A stretch of DNA of 64,000 bases. Origin: Verrucomicrobiales bacterium (GTDB lineage: Bacteria > Verrucomicrobiota > Verrucomicrobiia > Verrucomicrobiales > DEV007). Positions within the stretch are counted from its first letter, which is position 1; each line of letters starts with the position of its first letter. The stretch is from positions 1-64,000 of the forward strand of contig PAAG01000041.1 of the NCBI GenBank assembly GCA_002698785.1, read 5' to 3'. The position numbers were made by a program, and so were the translations under genes. Positions 41,201 through 44,931 of this stretch are shown here, in pieces. The notes under the pieces were generated by a model. The model had not been told where the DNA came from and did no database searches. It saw only the letters and a program-made list of their open reading frames with translations.

Positions 41201-43523
41201 CAACGCGACGACGGGTGAAATCACCTTCAGCGTGACTCACCAGTATCTCGATGATGGTCCAGCCAATGGAAATGCAACTGCCAGCGATGTCCTGACGATT
41301 TCGGCAACCGTAACCGACGACGACGGCGAGTCCGGGAACACGACGGCTAACGTGACAGTCAGCAACGTAGCTCCTGTGCTTTCACTCGATCCAGTTTCTG
41401 GAATCGATGAATCGGGTACTGCTGTCCTGACAGGAACAATAACAGACATTGGTCGCCTGGATGGTCACAATGTTGTCATCGACTGGGGTGACAGCAACGA
41501 CACGGCGGACGCAACGTTCGACCTGGCGGCTATTTTCAGTGCAAACGTGGCAAACGGTGCGCTGACTCAGTTATTGGGAGCTGCGGGGTATACCTCGTTC
41601 AATTCTACAACCGATGACAGTGTCCTCACAATCACTGCAGTGAACACGACTACGGGGGTCATTTCCTTCCAGGTTACCCATCGTTATCATGACGATGGCA
41701 CAGCAGTCGGAAACGGAACCGCTAACGACATTTCGACAATCAGCGTCACTGTCACGGACGACGATGGCCAGAGTGATATGCAGACAGAGACCGTGACTGT
41801 CACGAATGTCGCTCCCGTGATCGTGCTCAATCCGGTATCTGATATCGATGAGAATGAATCTGCAGTAGTTACTGGATCATTGACTGATCCGGGACTTCTC
41901 GATCAGCACAATCTTGTCATCGATTGGGACGATCCAAATGATGTGGATGACGCGACGTTTGCTATCCCGGCAATTTTCTCGATCAATCCAGCTGACGGGA
42001 CGACAACTCCTGTTCTCTTCGTGGGGCAGATGATCAGTTCTTCTACCGATGAGAGCGTATTGAGAATCGATTCGATCAACACCACTACTGGTGAAATTAC
42101 CTTTACCGTGTTGCACCAGTATCTCGATGATGGTCCAGACGCCGGAATCAACGGATCTCCAACCTATGTAGCGGAAGATGGAACAGCTTCGAACACCAGC
42201 ACGATCACCTCAACGGTAGACGATGATGACACGGGCTCTGGTGGAGATAACGTCGACGTAACGGTCAACAATACGGCACCGGTACCTGGCACGAATTCGG
42301 GAACCACGGACGAAGATCATTCGGTAGTGATTGATCTGCTGGCAGGGGCAACCGATCAGGGAACCTTGGATGATATTTTCCTCGATTCGATCGATACGAC
42401 AGGAACGATTGGGCAGGTGACTATTAATCCTGACAATCGTACAATTACCTACGATCCGCTTAACCGATTCCAGCGTCTTTCGAAGAACGAGACTGCCACG
42501 GATACATTCCGTTTCACCTTGATCGATGACGATGGGACGATCACCGTCCAGGAAGTCACAGTGACGATTGTCGGGAAGAATGACAAACCGATCACCCAAA
42601 TTGACCGAGTCACGGTCACGGAAGGGGGAATAGGTGGGTCAGATGTTCAGGCTGGAAATGTTCTCGACAACGACAGCGACATTGATCAGAACGGCGGCGC
42701 AATTGACGACGTCCTCCAAGTGGTTCGGATCAAAGCGGAAGGAAAGTCATTCGATGGTGCGACCAACCGTGGTGGTGCTGTTCGCGGCAACCAGCCGACG
42801 CTTGTCGATGGACAATACGGAACACTTCAGATCGACAGGAATGGTAATTTCGTTTACGCAATAAATAACGAACTTCCTAACGTTCGTGCATTGAAAGCGG
42901 GAGAAACTGTTCAGGAACGTTTCACCTACACGGTCAGTGATGGCAACGGTGGAATGATTCGTGAAACGATCCTCGTTACGGTTAGGGGCTCTGAAGGCGC
43001 TGTTATCAACAATATCCATGTCGCCGGAGGTTCTGGAATCCTGGAAGGGTTCCGTCTCGCAGAACGAGGTGGCATTTTTGATGATGACGACGGGGAAGAT
43101 CAGAATCCGATATTGGCTCTCTTCCCGACCTATTCGGGAACTGCTCAGCCGGGAACTGTGTTGACCCTCCGGATCTACGGAATTGATGGGATGACTCTCG
43201 GAGGTGGCTCGCTGACAGTGGTCGCCGATATCTCGGGCAATTGGTCTGCCGCTTTCAGCGGAATGATCATGGATGGATCACCCTATTTTATCGAGATCGA
43301 GCAGCAGCCCCCGACTTGGGATATCGGTGCACGTGGAGTATTTCGTACCTACTACGCTCCCGCTATGAGTGGATCTGCCTTCGAGACAGAAGCTCTCACT
43401 GTCGACTCAATCTTCGGACGGCGCTTAAGCACGGTCGACCTGAAACAGACAATCAACGAAAACAGAAATCCCAACGGTTCCAACGAGGATTGGAGAATCG
43501 CCAACGGATTACCTGAAAGCTGA
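20208..43523 (+). CDS. giant LEPR-XLL surface protein (7771 residues), putative adhesin with metzincin-like motif
   Basis: One uninterrupted frame of 7771 codons (about 0.8 MDa). The N-terminus is basic and carries EALEPRVLFSG (LEPR at 46-49), the LEPR-XLL motif found at the start of very large exported proteins in this phylum; no ordinary signal peptide is seen. An acidic region follows with HEQGHILGLED (201-211), fitting HExxHxxGxxD of metzincins. Then, by rough residue position: VCBS/cadherin-like 258-358; LamG-like 528-791, 1174-1408 and 1594-1828; autotransporter-associated beta-strand repeats 1886-1981, 2342-2425 and 2599-2701; a long GTFTNNGTF-type beta-helix region 2950-3880; VCBS 4008-4105; a sugar-binding-like module 4106-4295; lamin-tail-like domain 4364-4480; VCBS 4612-4745; LamG 4746-4971; VCBS modules with nested inserts 4986-5640; LamG 5778-6011; six PKD-like repeats 6025-7355 with two more LamG domains inside; C-terminal VCBS and an Ig-like end. 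It is very rich in Gly, Thr, Ser and Asp; I saw no Cys. Probably secreted or surface-attached, in adhesion, biofilm or polysaccharide binding. Protease activity is unproven. Confidence 0.93.
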   Translation: MNRTTSSRRKRWFFARSMSRAYQEWLENKRRKQNAARQRPLFAEALEPRVLFSGTPAPVDPDMAEEADAQQQAAQEAEMLSNEIDGIGNVLITEEADADFTEEDVERLAQEALSRWEETGLTEEQINALESINYVVTDLGGSSVAAVEGDTIFIDDDAAGFDWFIDDTEWADEEFTEYEGYLEALTEEAMEGIDLLTAIMHEQGHILGLEDVDDVSEIDGLMGEEIGEGVRRLPVDGSAEGLPSLALEETHYLVAAVAADDTGATDEDTVLNVPGDGVLSNDSGDPALTVTAHDALSAFGAEVVVNADGSYSYDPTQTARLQMLAAGETIVDTFSYTVTDGDGSVDTATVSITVTGVGAIEIHGDDKLPDGSTLTGNNVSLSMNGGDMEIHVNGVLFHTTTQTVLGSNPDVDINLPSDTATISGVAGGVNSITASAGSIEVSGNIVTVAGQTYQTAVTLVGDTTLDAADVVFVGTVDSDSSARSLSVNATGMLSINSDIGVGAALASFDTTGSGEVQVASGFDQVQGELLWNYDFSSAGIGASEVFDSVGSIANTGGGFSLVASGVNSPSISAATGSNTPTGISAAGQFTGGSTSDDGDGGYRVDSGGVDSAPQDIVGSKDFGSASFEFWINPDLVGTSGSPLANHQMIWETGGGTGTGFAIMNDGTLRMRQTTGGIELDYDLNADTLGILNNTVPGTYSTGQWMQITGTLDFDTDTMSLYVNGVKVAENVGGATSTDWDGGDPSALGAIGGANAGGWGSGTAPGTFGQFESFDGQIAVFRLYEGVLTGGAAIGDGGGQVGANFDFMNSSNVAPATVTVVTSGNQNHGDTILGTDFILTSTTGDVTLSGTFDDDGVASTSSNVTLNSSGVTTISGVVGGTDALLSLTTDAGGSVAVESGSVTTLGAQTFGENLTTNQNTTFSGGTLTFEGTSDFSGDTTISSGFATFSGATVFAGMADIDSLGDTIFSDTVEFGSTATVDARNVAFSGVVTMNGDITVTTSNDATFSAAVNGSATDDLTVNSSGSTTFTGGSLGSVTTDPNGRTQLDADMTLTGAMASVFNDRVLVRENVVLTTTGSGDLVFNSSIDSESGEANDLTLTLTQGDAYLNGDVGEDSLGGNSNDAGLGNFTVNGNGELFIGTRLNQAAGTDSILNFDASVDGAGSELNGISAYDLSIGSNITVNSNPDTMFSGITSSWVFPTAGSSAAADRITTLSIDNSNIPGNASAESGSIEVWFKPASLSGPGQVIWESGGTGDGSSITLAGSVLTFQVKDGPGVEQSGQVNFDLSTLSAEEQDDFVQVVAVYVRDARGTAPNDRIDLYVNGEIRDTLFVSVNDWIGTDGMGIGGSSGGTASSVGGNDDDGLDDVGDADNAPVVPGGTAFSDGVSFEGEIAAMRYYRTNLNAGNVTDSYILMLDPIAITTVGDQTYDVATQSDSANFNGANVTFGSTLDSTVGGNSASLAFSTSGGGETSFGDVVGGLNAVRNLTTNPDGYTTVSADITSDGDILFGDSVLINAGNVTITQNSASGAVVFGSTLDGADGVSANLTVNTPNGATTQFGGNVGSDALGSLSADGGLQSIATDAAGTTLFEPVDDLIDGFDFFVDAGQDTDSDLEWEDLVVGNPSGLNFTLDDSPAVTRVTGTSGLPGITGAYDFPGGSTGNEAGANISSFQAATGDWTEQDVTFEMWFKPDNLTPTPTNGQILFEDGGGTGIGLFLDNNELRLRKAPGGGNVSYDLSTDTLGLLTAPATDEFIQAVFTYDIASGVLELFVNGVSVGTDVAGGGDWSGGDAAGIGTLGGSNAGGIGGGQQSTESFDGQVAMVRVYRDEILTPLGVQRNYYAVAGVDSSKVTVVTAGDQTFNDAVTSSGDLTLSGGNVILGSTVSMGSNDLTISVSGANGSAAGEISGTGGLTKQGAGTFELAATNTFTENTTVVDGTLLLTGSIANGVTVESGGTLAGAGTVNGNGLIQSGGTLSPGNGTGDEATITFTGDLDLSGGATIDLSGSTVSTHDLVSVGGTLTVSGDLNLVDNSADYSGLSVGDEIELFSVGTSLAGEFSGMPEGALLSLGGAEFQISYAGGDGNDIVLVSLGIADTDVNLDGSGNLVITDANGGDTDDTILITVGTNATLSQDGYTIFDSSGLLTTSIAGSVRVSENEIFIPFTSISGSEVQVDTLGGTDTLIIDLQGGGAGALQQMIVFTGGTSAGDNDTLEVRNGVFGTVTHDMINGTDGSIDLDSNMSAEITYTGLEPVDMTGSTATDFVFNLPAGVDNAQLTDIGGGILRLESTDATATFESTDFASPSGSITINGGSDDFLSLPGALTLSSDLILNVGTTTIAGDIALGGNDLTVNVATGGEATGIISGTGNVNKGGDGTFVLSGNNSYDGITTVTDGILQLNNANALGASGSTLNGTVVQSGGALDLNFVNLPSERVTINGTGAGDPDTGALFNSAGSMGNNGVRYLILGSDATIGNDGGRFGLNSGTISGAGFTLTKVGSNEVWVNSNSTYANLIVNDGVYGVQGDNAINNLTGTVTVNAGATLGTWTQRNLSGDFIFNDGTLSSSVGTGANVTVTIGGTIALTGTNTFNVPSWPDRTLATFITADISGTGSIDKVGGGELTMSGTNSYTGVTDVLAGTLYQNGAHTGAGSYTVASGAILAGTGSTDGVLTVDAGGTLAPGVAGVGTLTFSNGGTVNGTLEIELDGTGTGSADVFAVVGNLDISAATLSLTALSATDDPTYAIASYTGALTGTFVGIPDGSPINVTFGGTTYVFTIDYTGGAGTDIVLTSAGQAETSVEIDGSGNLVITDINGGTSDDNITIVDDGAGNYVISDPALALTTSIPGAVRIDANTIQVSKTDVTGGLIVNTLGETTADVVTISGSNALTFTGDVTINAETINLNQDFTANDGADQDIVFNGGVVVGGSVTLTGANLDFNGDTDLNGNTLILDVSGDATSSATSTFEFNQGTLTLSDSSNFVNDGTAIFIGLTGGDAINGTGTFTNNGTFRQDAVNGSDDNLFLSGSATFLNQVGGTIFVSSGGDIELRGSSHLNNLGLIQKMGSTSNDPTYIFSRGGDFTNSGTIQVENGHLNLAGGFATGGFVSTGGDFITTGTARLTFSGRWAEITGASTMGGGDIELSNDNPAGTTGGGFSAGAATTVINVTGDGLFWQDSDVDARGNTIRNDGTIHINGSGADQVGTGTFENGPTGVLELDTNGVLSLDGGTFVNNGTVNQNDDFTIDGALSFVNGTTGTFEFGATAGTHTLTLSNPGFTNNGTANLNDSIILAGSGTFTNAATGVFELSPVNGNRTITMNNTGGIVNDGTFQFTDDGNISLSGSGTFTNNANFVHSYGGANDNFIVTGSSTFNNNGTLEFQNRGDLQISSSGVFNNSGLILKTSALGDPSFIFGPATFNNLAGGEVRSNAGQIHVGLTGTQTSDPGSTWTADGGDIGLGGTWTGTFSGSSANGGFVEITNSTNGAILSDFEAGAAGATFNIGGDGLNWVREDIISNGNPLINTGTFNIVTADAKSLSGVLTNQGTLNIDGDFSIDGGELVNASGGTVNHFSGITNLLAASDIIRNQSGGAFHFTGALSSDLEGNGRVVNEAGGLMDLDDSGGLDINTTGVGIENDGTFNWVSGASLDMQMATSEFQNDGTFNVTGSANRALNGVGTFTNNGTFNHSASGGADNLQGLSSGGSFVNNGLFDITVIGDFEMRDGYTFTNTATGTVRKSGTSLSSDAAQFFSFSAQPGAGTFSNEGTVEVLNGILRITTSSSDAQFDDNILTQVSGTTLTGGTWIADASSAAIGFATLDLEPADPNGITTIGQDATVRIIGAGAQLQQLNNNLDQIDGSLTVNGTGNLNLASGVTMVGSTGLLAGSGTVTGDVLIASGGTLSPGDVVSGGVGDEQNLTIDGDLTISGDVNIDISGMMVATNDLVTVTGSVDLTGGTLNLIDTNADFSTLPLATEIVLIAVGSGGTVTGTFSGIADGDAVSVGGIDMELFYARGDGNDVVLYRESPAVANDDDYTGVPADEDTVYTVDAGTGVLINDSTDIGFNLTVGDSDTESQYGASVTVNPDGSFSYDPTSSPFLQGLADGESVVDTFTYQTVDGRSVELFEFDGMIVGEANDFSNRTDNGGDIWELIDEDDTLNNNEGGNPLTGARFGNFLQVTPEAGGGFSQPNESAGGFNPDGEPKVQYTIVVSDAGTYQLFVRASGSNGGGDSFYVSIEELRDGDDDNGGGGVPDWYRVTTNSNQFSWTGVGTPETTQLGGANIPLDFDLAPGTYTLSFYPREDGVAIDSFALVNQGNATAVSNQPSQGSTDPEYDSVVSQTHARVSILVEGVNDDPETVDRERTIYEDEPYTFTTTASLTRVDGVYLSEFHYDNTGDDADEYVELAGMAGFDLTGWSLVFYDGNGGDEYGTIDLTGTNIDDEGQGLGAVAVTLPAGTVPDGFLENGPDAIALIDSNGQVVEFISYEGTVTAQEGPAAGYTSANVGATQNGSPVGSSIALTDRNTWQFQAAGTPGTLNPGQENPDFYFGDLDRSDLFYSITIETLPTSGMLQLSGMNVTAGQEILLADIPNLVFVPALNVNGSPASSFTFTVNDENGGSSPVRTFSFNVLPVNDAPVANPDTVTAVEDGGVNNGTAGVDPQGNVITGNILVSGDAGDVSNADTDPDGDTLAVVRVEFTGTPFAGAVNTGGAVTTAGTTLIDGAYGTLEIAADGSYTYTVNQTVAESLDDGDLPTDVFTYTIIDRTDLIAYYNFEAPDTTADDEASDNSGNGNDGTFSGIVAGDYSYDSTSSAVGAQSLLLNEDGPANAGRLSVDTDGYDFNNGDWTFSGWFNRADNDTDDFILHLGAGDGFGGGDELHLYGVNGSNDLRVFSVLDSTPYSTINISGGATPGSWNHVALSYDAATQTLSLYLNGELGGSLSGIALNLDNTATIGGHDNPSFQAVRWFNGNLDDTALFSSVLEPEYIRHLATGEGLSSSTTLTINVAGANDAPTIGNGPDTADLDETDAGLTASGDFSVSDPEVADVVTASVASVSATGNVNGIDNATLLAMLSVGTNPVIGGSSTSGTINWAFDSGSEAFNFLNTGETLELEYSVRATDDGGAFTEETVTITITGTNDGPVAVDDGTFQDVWQLGVDNGNNSDFTNEGANTDEHYYFAGTYTTRLDGSSDLNPVRDEPFSSFDRALTNGDPNNFIHFNLRPDQLDNEFQIVIDNISNNVTNGPITFEVVFNGNVVFTDTVTTAGGGIFTSPVFTGASVGATTGDNVIEIRRTTLNGGWMQFDRINLQESAVISVGEDDVLSVSAGEGVLVNDTDPDIDGVAPDDSITVTAHDAHSAAGGVVIVNADGSYTYDSNGRFNYLALGESATDTFTYTISDSQGATDTATVTVTILGSNDAPNAVDDGTFEEVWRLGVDNNNTGEFEQEGGTNAAPGNPNLRDDDYYFTGEYGGTIGTVPEDEAINDGIGGSSRVYGFERALIFSGADSTNRIHFNLDPGQLNDEFQFSIDFIGIGGPNVGGVDVEILFNGVVIHTESLAGGGLVTTDVFDGASVGAITGDNVLTIRRTDTNGGWITIDTLALEARQELITTEDDVVNVSATEGVLSNDSDPDFSDTVSVSAFDATSAGGATVVVNADGSFTYDPTGVFDYLAQGETYIDTFQYTITDLQGETDTATVTLTVRGINDAPELANVSITDENEGSQTSLTGRIDDADFAGDGYTLTIDWGDPNAPGVEAIDLSTLTASQGTYNATTGEFEIFHVYVDDDPTATAQDSYSVSVQVWETLGYKLQAHYNFDSGDATDSTDNNNDGAVTGGTVSFTEDTASALGGGQSASTAQSGYISVASSSSLEDVNDQMTVSFWLKAEATDNPDWVRIIRKGDEANNGTATWMVNRDSNTDSVGMRTDTFGTGGAFNQNRHRNVDENGVATLDDDLLDGNWHLVTYVIDGTSTKEFIDGQLNSTKTVPIGDGLSNTADLRILGRGSGSQAINGSMDDVAIWNRPLTDAEVAQLALAPVPVNVKSAVVNVTTTVTNVDPDLAVNVATEIDEDDTLVVTGSYTDPGLYDTQTLVIDWDDPNAAADSTFAISSVFSVNPMGGSPIANLAVNDTISSSTDGAVLTITAINTTTGEVSFSVSHQYLDDGVIGGNATASDDSTITFTITDDDTGGDVETAVVTVNNVIPSVSLNAVTGISENGTAVLTGSITDAGKEDAHTFVVDWGDANDLSNATFAIPATSSLTVSDTFNSSTDDSVLTITGINLTTGEITFSVTHQYLDDGVSATPFNGANGTASDTATITAAVYDDDMTGVAGYSGTIFTEGSDLNGYWQFEDGTGSSVAIDSSGNGYHATANGDITFGNGSAYNPLGESVEFDGNGDYFSTGATAGELGFGGDFTASAWIYLDDLTGDKTVFGTDSSGANNGLHLVIRNGRAHFGFFSNDTGGTQVLNTGQWYHVTWRYTSATGEQALFVDGSLDRATTGHAAFAGTANEVVIGRWSGGGTRYFDGLMDEVSVIGRSLSDIEIAALAAQGPIPPSVASTTVEISNVGPVTSLDPVTTIDENGTAVLNGTIADPGLLDSHHVTVDWDDDNDTADATFDFDAIFSIDPNTGALTQELMVGAMFNSTSDDSVLEITGVNTTTGEITFTVSHQYLDDGASSPDYSDSANGTASDAPVIKVSVVDDDQPTYSSVVGSDDDLTGYWRFEENTGATTVHDSSGNDREGELIGDAALGGSSAYTSLGGVLTLDGNGDYYSTGATAGDLGFGGDFTASAWVNFDSATGDMTVFGTMTSGANNGLHLVIRDGRAHFGFFGNDTPGTQTLNTGEWYHITWRYTSATQEQAIFVNGALDRALTGKTPFTGLSNEVVIGRWNTSGRFFDGMMDEVSIIGRSLSADEIAAMAATGPEMAGMATTTVTINNVDPTVSLDPVSGVDENGTATVTGTITDIGRLDSHRLVLDWDDANDTADATFDLTAIYEADSANGSLTQLLGTAGYTTFNSSTDDSVLTITGVNATTGEITFSVTHQYLDDGPANGNATASDVLTISATVTDDDGESGNTTANVTVSNVAPVLSLDPVSGIDESGTAVLTGTITDIGRLDGHNVVIDWGDSNDTADATFDLAAIFSANVANGALTQLLGAAGYTSFNSTTDDSVLTITAVNTTTGVISFQVTHRYHDDGTAVGNGTANDISTISVTVTDDDGQSDMQTETVTVTNVAPVIVLNPVSDIDENESAVVTGSLTDPGLLDQHNLVIDWDDPNDVDDATFAIPAIFSINPADGTTTPVLFVGQMISSSTDESVLRIDSINTTTGEITFTVLHQYLDDGPDAGINGSPTYVAEDGTASNTSTITSTVDDDDTGSGGDNVDVTVNNTAPVPGTNSGTTDEDHSVVIDLLAGATDQGTLDDIFLDSIDTTGTIGQVTINPDNRTITYDPLNRFQRLSKNETATDTFRFTLIDDDGTITVQEVTVTIVGKNDKPITQIDRVTVTEGGIGGSDVQAGNVLDNDSDIDQNGGAIDDVLQVVRIKAEGKSFDGATNRGGAVRGNQPTLVDGQYGTLQIDRNGNFVYAINNELPNVRALKAGETVQERFTYTVSDGNGGMIRETILVTVRGSEGAVINNIHVAGGSGILEGFRLAERGGIFDDDDGEDQNPILALFPTYSGTAQPGTVLTLRIYGIDGMTLGGGSLTVVADISGNWSAAFSGMIMDGSPYFIEIEQQPPTWDIGARGVFRTYYAPAMSGSAFETEALTVDSIFGRRLSTVDLKQTINENRNPNGSNEDWRIANGLPES
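35571..36950 (+). repeat. duplicated module inserted inside VCBS domains of the giant protein
   Basis: Two copies of a module of about 170-180 residues (35571-36072 and 36402-36950) begin DGTFxxVWxLGVDN and end in NVxxIRRTxxNGGW plus a short strand. Each is followed by the VCBS core (EDDVLSVSAGEGVLVND; EDDVVNVSATEGVLSND). In ordinary VCBS domains the 'NDAPVAVDDG' start runs straight into that core, so the module looks inserted into the domain both times. It resembles a beta-sandwich carbohydrate-binding-like fold (HFNLxPxQL, VxFNGxVxxT). Seen by comparing the two translated stretches. Confidence 0.7.
38280..42270 (+). repeat. six PKD-like repeats with two LamG insertions in the giant protein
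   Basis: Six copies of a unit start around NVxPxxSLDPVxxIDENGTA and contain an (I/V)DWxDxND strand. Each closes with TTGEITFxVxHQYLDDG (variant RYHDDG in copy five). Copies two and three each carry a LamG-like domain inserted before the next unit (39145-39770 and 40255-40880); these two LamG domains are about three-quarters identical in protein, while their DNA differs at many synonymous sites. The array probably grew by duplication of a PKD-LamG block. Confidence 0.8.
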
Positions 43524-43534
43524 CTTTCGAACGT

Positions 43535-43559
43535 CGGGAGTGGAGCATCTCCACTCCCG
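43535..43559. terminator. 11-bp perfect hairpin between convergent giant gene and dcd
   Basis: CGGGAGTGGAG, loop CAT, CTCCACTCCCG forms an 11-bp perfect GC-rich stem, 11 bp past the stop of the giant gene and 20 bp before the stop of convergent dcd. There is no T-run on either side, so it may act as a bidirectional, U-less terminator or as mRNA 3'-end protection. Hairpin seen directly; function inferred from its position. Confidence 0.7.
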
Positions 43560-43579
43560 GCCACCGATAGCAGCCTTTC

Positions 43580-44116
43580 TCAGAACTTGTTGCGAAACAT
43601 CTGCGACTCGACTGGCAGGGGCGTGAGATCGTTGTATTTTGCGGACTGTTTCGAGTTGTATGGAGTGATGATTTCTCCCTCGACAAGAAAGTAGATCAGC
43701 TGTCCTACGGGCATCCCTTCGTAGACTCGAACGGGCTGCTTCACTGAGATCTCCAGCGTCCAGTAATTGCAGAATCCTACATCGCCCTTTCCCGCAGTGG
43801 CGTGAATGTCAATACCGAGCCGGCCGACGCTTGATTTCCCTTCCAGGAATGGCACCGCCTTGTGACTCTCGGTGTATTCAATGGTCGATCCGAGGTAATT
43901 GATCTGCGGCTCGAGGACATATCCCTCTTCGGGAATCTCAAAATGGTCGATCTCGTTGTGTTCCTTGGCATCGAGAACCCGGTTTCGATACGTTGCCAGG
44001 TGCTTACTCAAGTGCACGTCGTAGCTGTTGGTGCCCAGGCAATCGCGATTGTAGGGCTCAACCACGATTTCCTTTCTCTCCATAGCGGCGAGGATCTCTG
44101 CGTCCGATAGAATCAT
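43580..44116 (-). CDS. dcd: dCTP deaminase (Dcd/DUT family)
   Basis: A 178-residue trimeric nucleotide hydrolase of normal length. Motifs are MILSDAEILAAMERKEI at the start, NSYDVHLS, FLEGKSSVGRLGIDIHATAG (phosphate-binding serines and arginine) and VGFCNYWTLEI with the catalytic glutamate. The C-terminal YNSKQSAKYND is the lid motif of the family. It deaminates dCTP to dUTP (a bifunctional dCTP-to-dUMP enzyme cannot be excluded). The start at 44116 (MILSD) matches the family; the frame is open upstream to 44305, which would overlap the divergent cmk start and is rejected. Cytoplasmic pyrimidine metabolism, as is its neighbour. Confidence 0.92.
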   Translation of the reverse strand: MILSDAEILAAMERKEIVVEPYNRDCLGTNSYDVHLSKHLATYRNRVLDAKEHNEIDHFEIPEEGYVLEPQINYLGSTIEYTESHKAVPFLEGKSSVGRLGIDIHATAGKGDVGFCNYWTLEISVKQPVRVYEGMPVGQLIYFLVEGEIITPYNSKQSAKYNDLTPLPVESQMFRNKF

Positions 44117-44235
44117 ATCGTCAACCGTTAGAGAACGGAGCGCTCGCGGCAAGAGATTTCTACATTCGCAGGACTCTCGATCTTCTCCGAAAATCCGTTG
44201 CGGTAAGCCTCTGCCCGGTTCACCATTGCGGACCC

Positions 44236-44883
44236 ATGAACGACGAGTCGACAAAGATCGTTGCAATCGACGGACCGGCTGCCTCAGGCAAAAGCACGGT
44301 TGCAAGGCAGGTGGCCCAGGAGTTGGGCATTGTATTCGTCAGTTCTGGCGAGATGTATCGGGCGTTTACTTGGTGGGTTCTGGAAAATGATGTGGATCCC
44401 ACTGATAAGAATTCCGTTCTAGAATTGCTGAAATCCACGAAATTTATCTGTGGTAAGTCCGAAAATAAAAGCACGATCACAATCGACGGAAAGCTTCTTA
44501 CACGAGCGGAGATGGCATCTGAGCCGGTGAATCAGAACGTTTCGGTGATTGCTGCGATTCCAGAGGTCAGGGCACGACTGGTTGCCGAACAGAGGGCTTA
44601 TGCCGAGAAATCGGGGGTAGTCATGGAAGGTCGGGATATCGGGTCAGTCGTTTTTCCCGATACGCCACTAAAGTTCTACATCGATGCATCTCCTGAGGTC
44701 AGGCAACAACGCCGAGCCGCGGAGGGGATTGAGGATTCCATTGCTAATCGAGACAAGATCGACTCCAACCGGAAAGCTTCACCCTTGGTGATTCCGGAGG
44801 ATGCTGTGGTCGTGGACAGCTCCTACATGACTGCGGAAGAGGTTGTGGGAGAAGTCTTGCGTGAAATCCGGGCGCGAACGTAG
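44236..44883 (+). CDS. cmk: cytidylate kinase
   Basis: A 215-residue NMP kinase. P-loop DGPAASGKSTVARQVA, SSGEMYRAFTWWVLE at the CMP-binding start, the inserted NMP-binding domain, VVMEGRDIGSVVFPDTPLKFYIDASPEVRQQRR (GRDIGxVVFPxAxxKxFL signature) and the lid NRDKIDSNRKASPL are all in place. It phosphorylates CMP and dCMP. Divergent from dcd (119-bp gap), so two pyrimidine nucleotide genes may share a regulatory region. It is slightly short relative to some Cmk proteins but complete. Confidence 0.93.
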   Translation: MNDESTKIVAIDGPAASGKSTVARQVAQELGIVFVSSGEMYRAFTWWVLENDVDPTDKNSVLELLKSTKFICGKSENKSTITIDGKLLTRAEMASEPVNQNVSVIAAIPEVRARLVAEQRAYAEKSGVVMEGRDIGSVVFPDTPLKFYIDASPEVRQQRRAAEGIEDSIANRDKIDSNRKASPLVIPEDAVVVDSSYMTAEEVVGEVLREIRART

Positions 44884-44908
44884 CTCATACACGCTATTAC
44901 GGGCGAAA

Positions 44909-44931
44909 TTCAGGATGGCTATCATCCTGAA
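44909..44931 (+). promoter_or_regulatory. perfect hairpin directly abutting the start codon of the next gene
   Basis: TTCAGGAT, 7-base loop, ATCCTGAA: an 8-bp perfect stem whose 3' arm ends one base before the ATG at 44932. It lies 26 bp after the cmk stop. No Shine-Dalgarno sequence is visible between it and the ATG. It could be an operator, a translational control hairpin, or a terminator for cmk without a U-tract. Confidence 0.4.

Noticed and set aside
43580-44305. Longer start for dcd at 44305
   Set aside because: Would overlap the divergent cmk start and add 63 residues unlike any dCTP deaminase; MILSDAEI at 44116 is the normal start.
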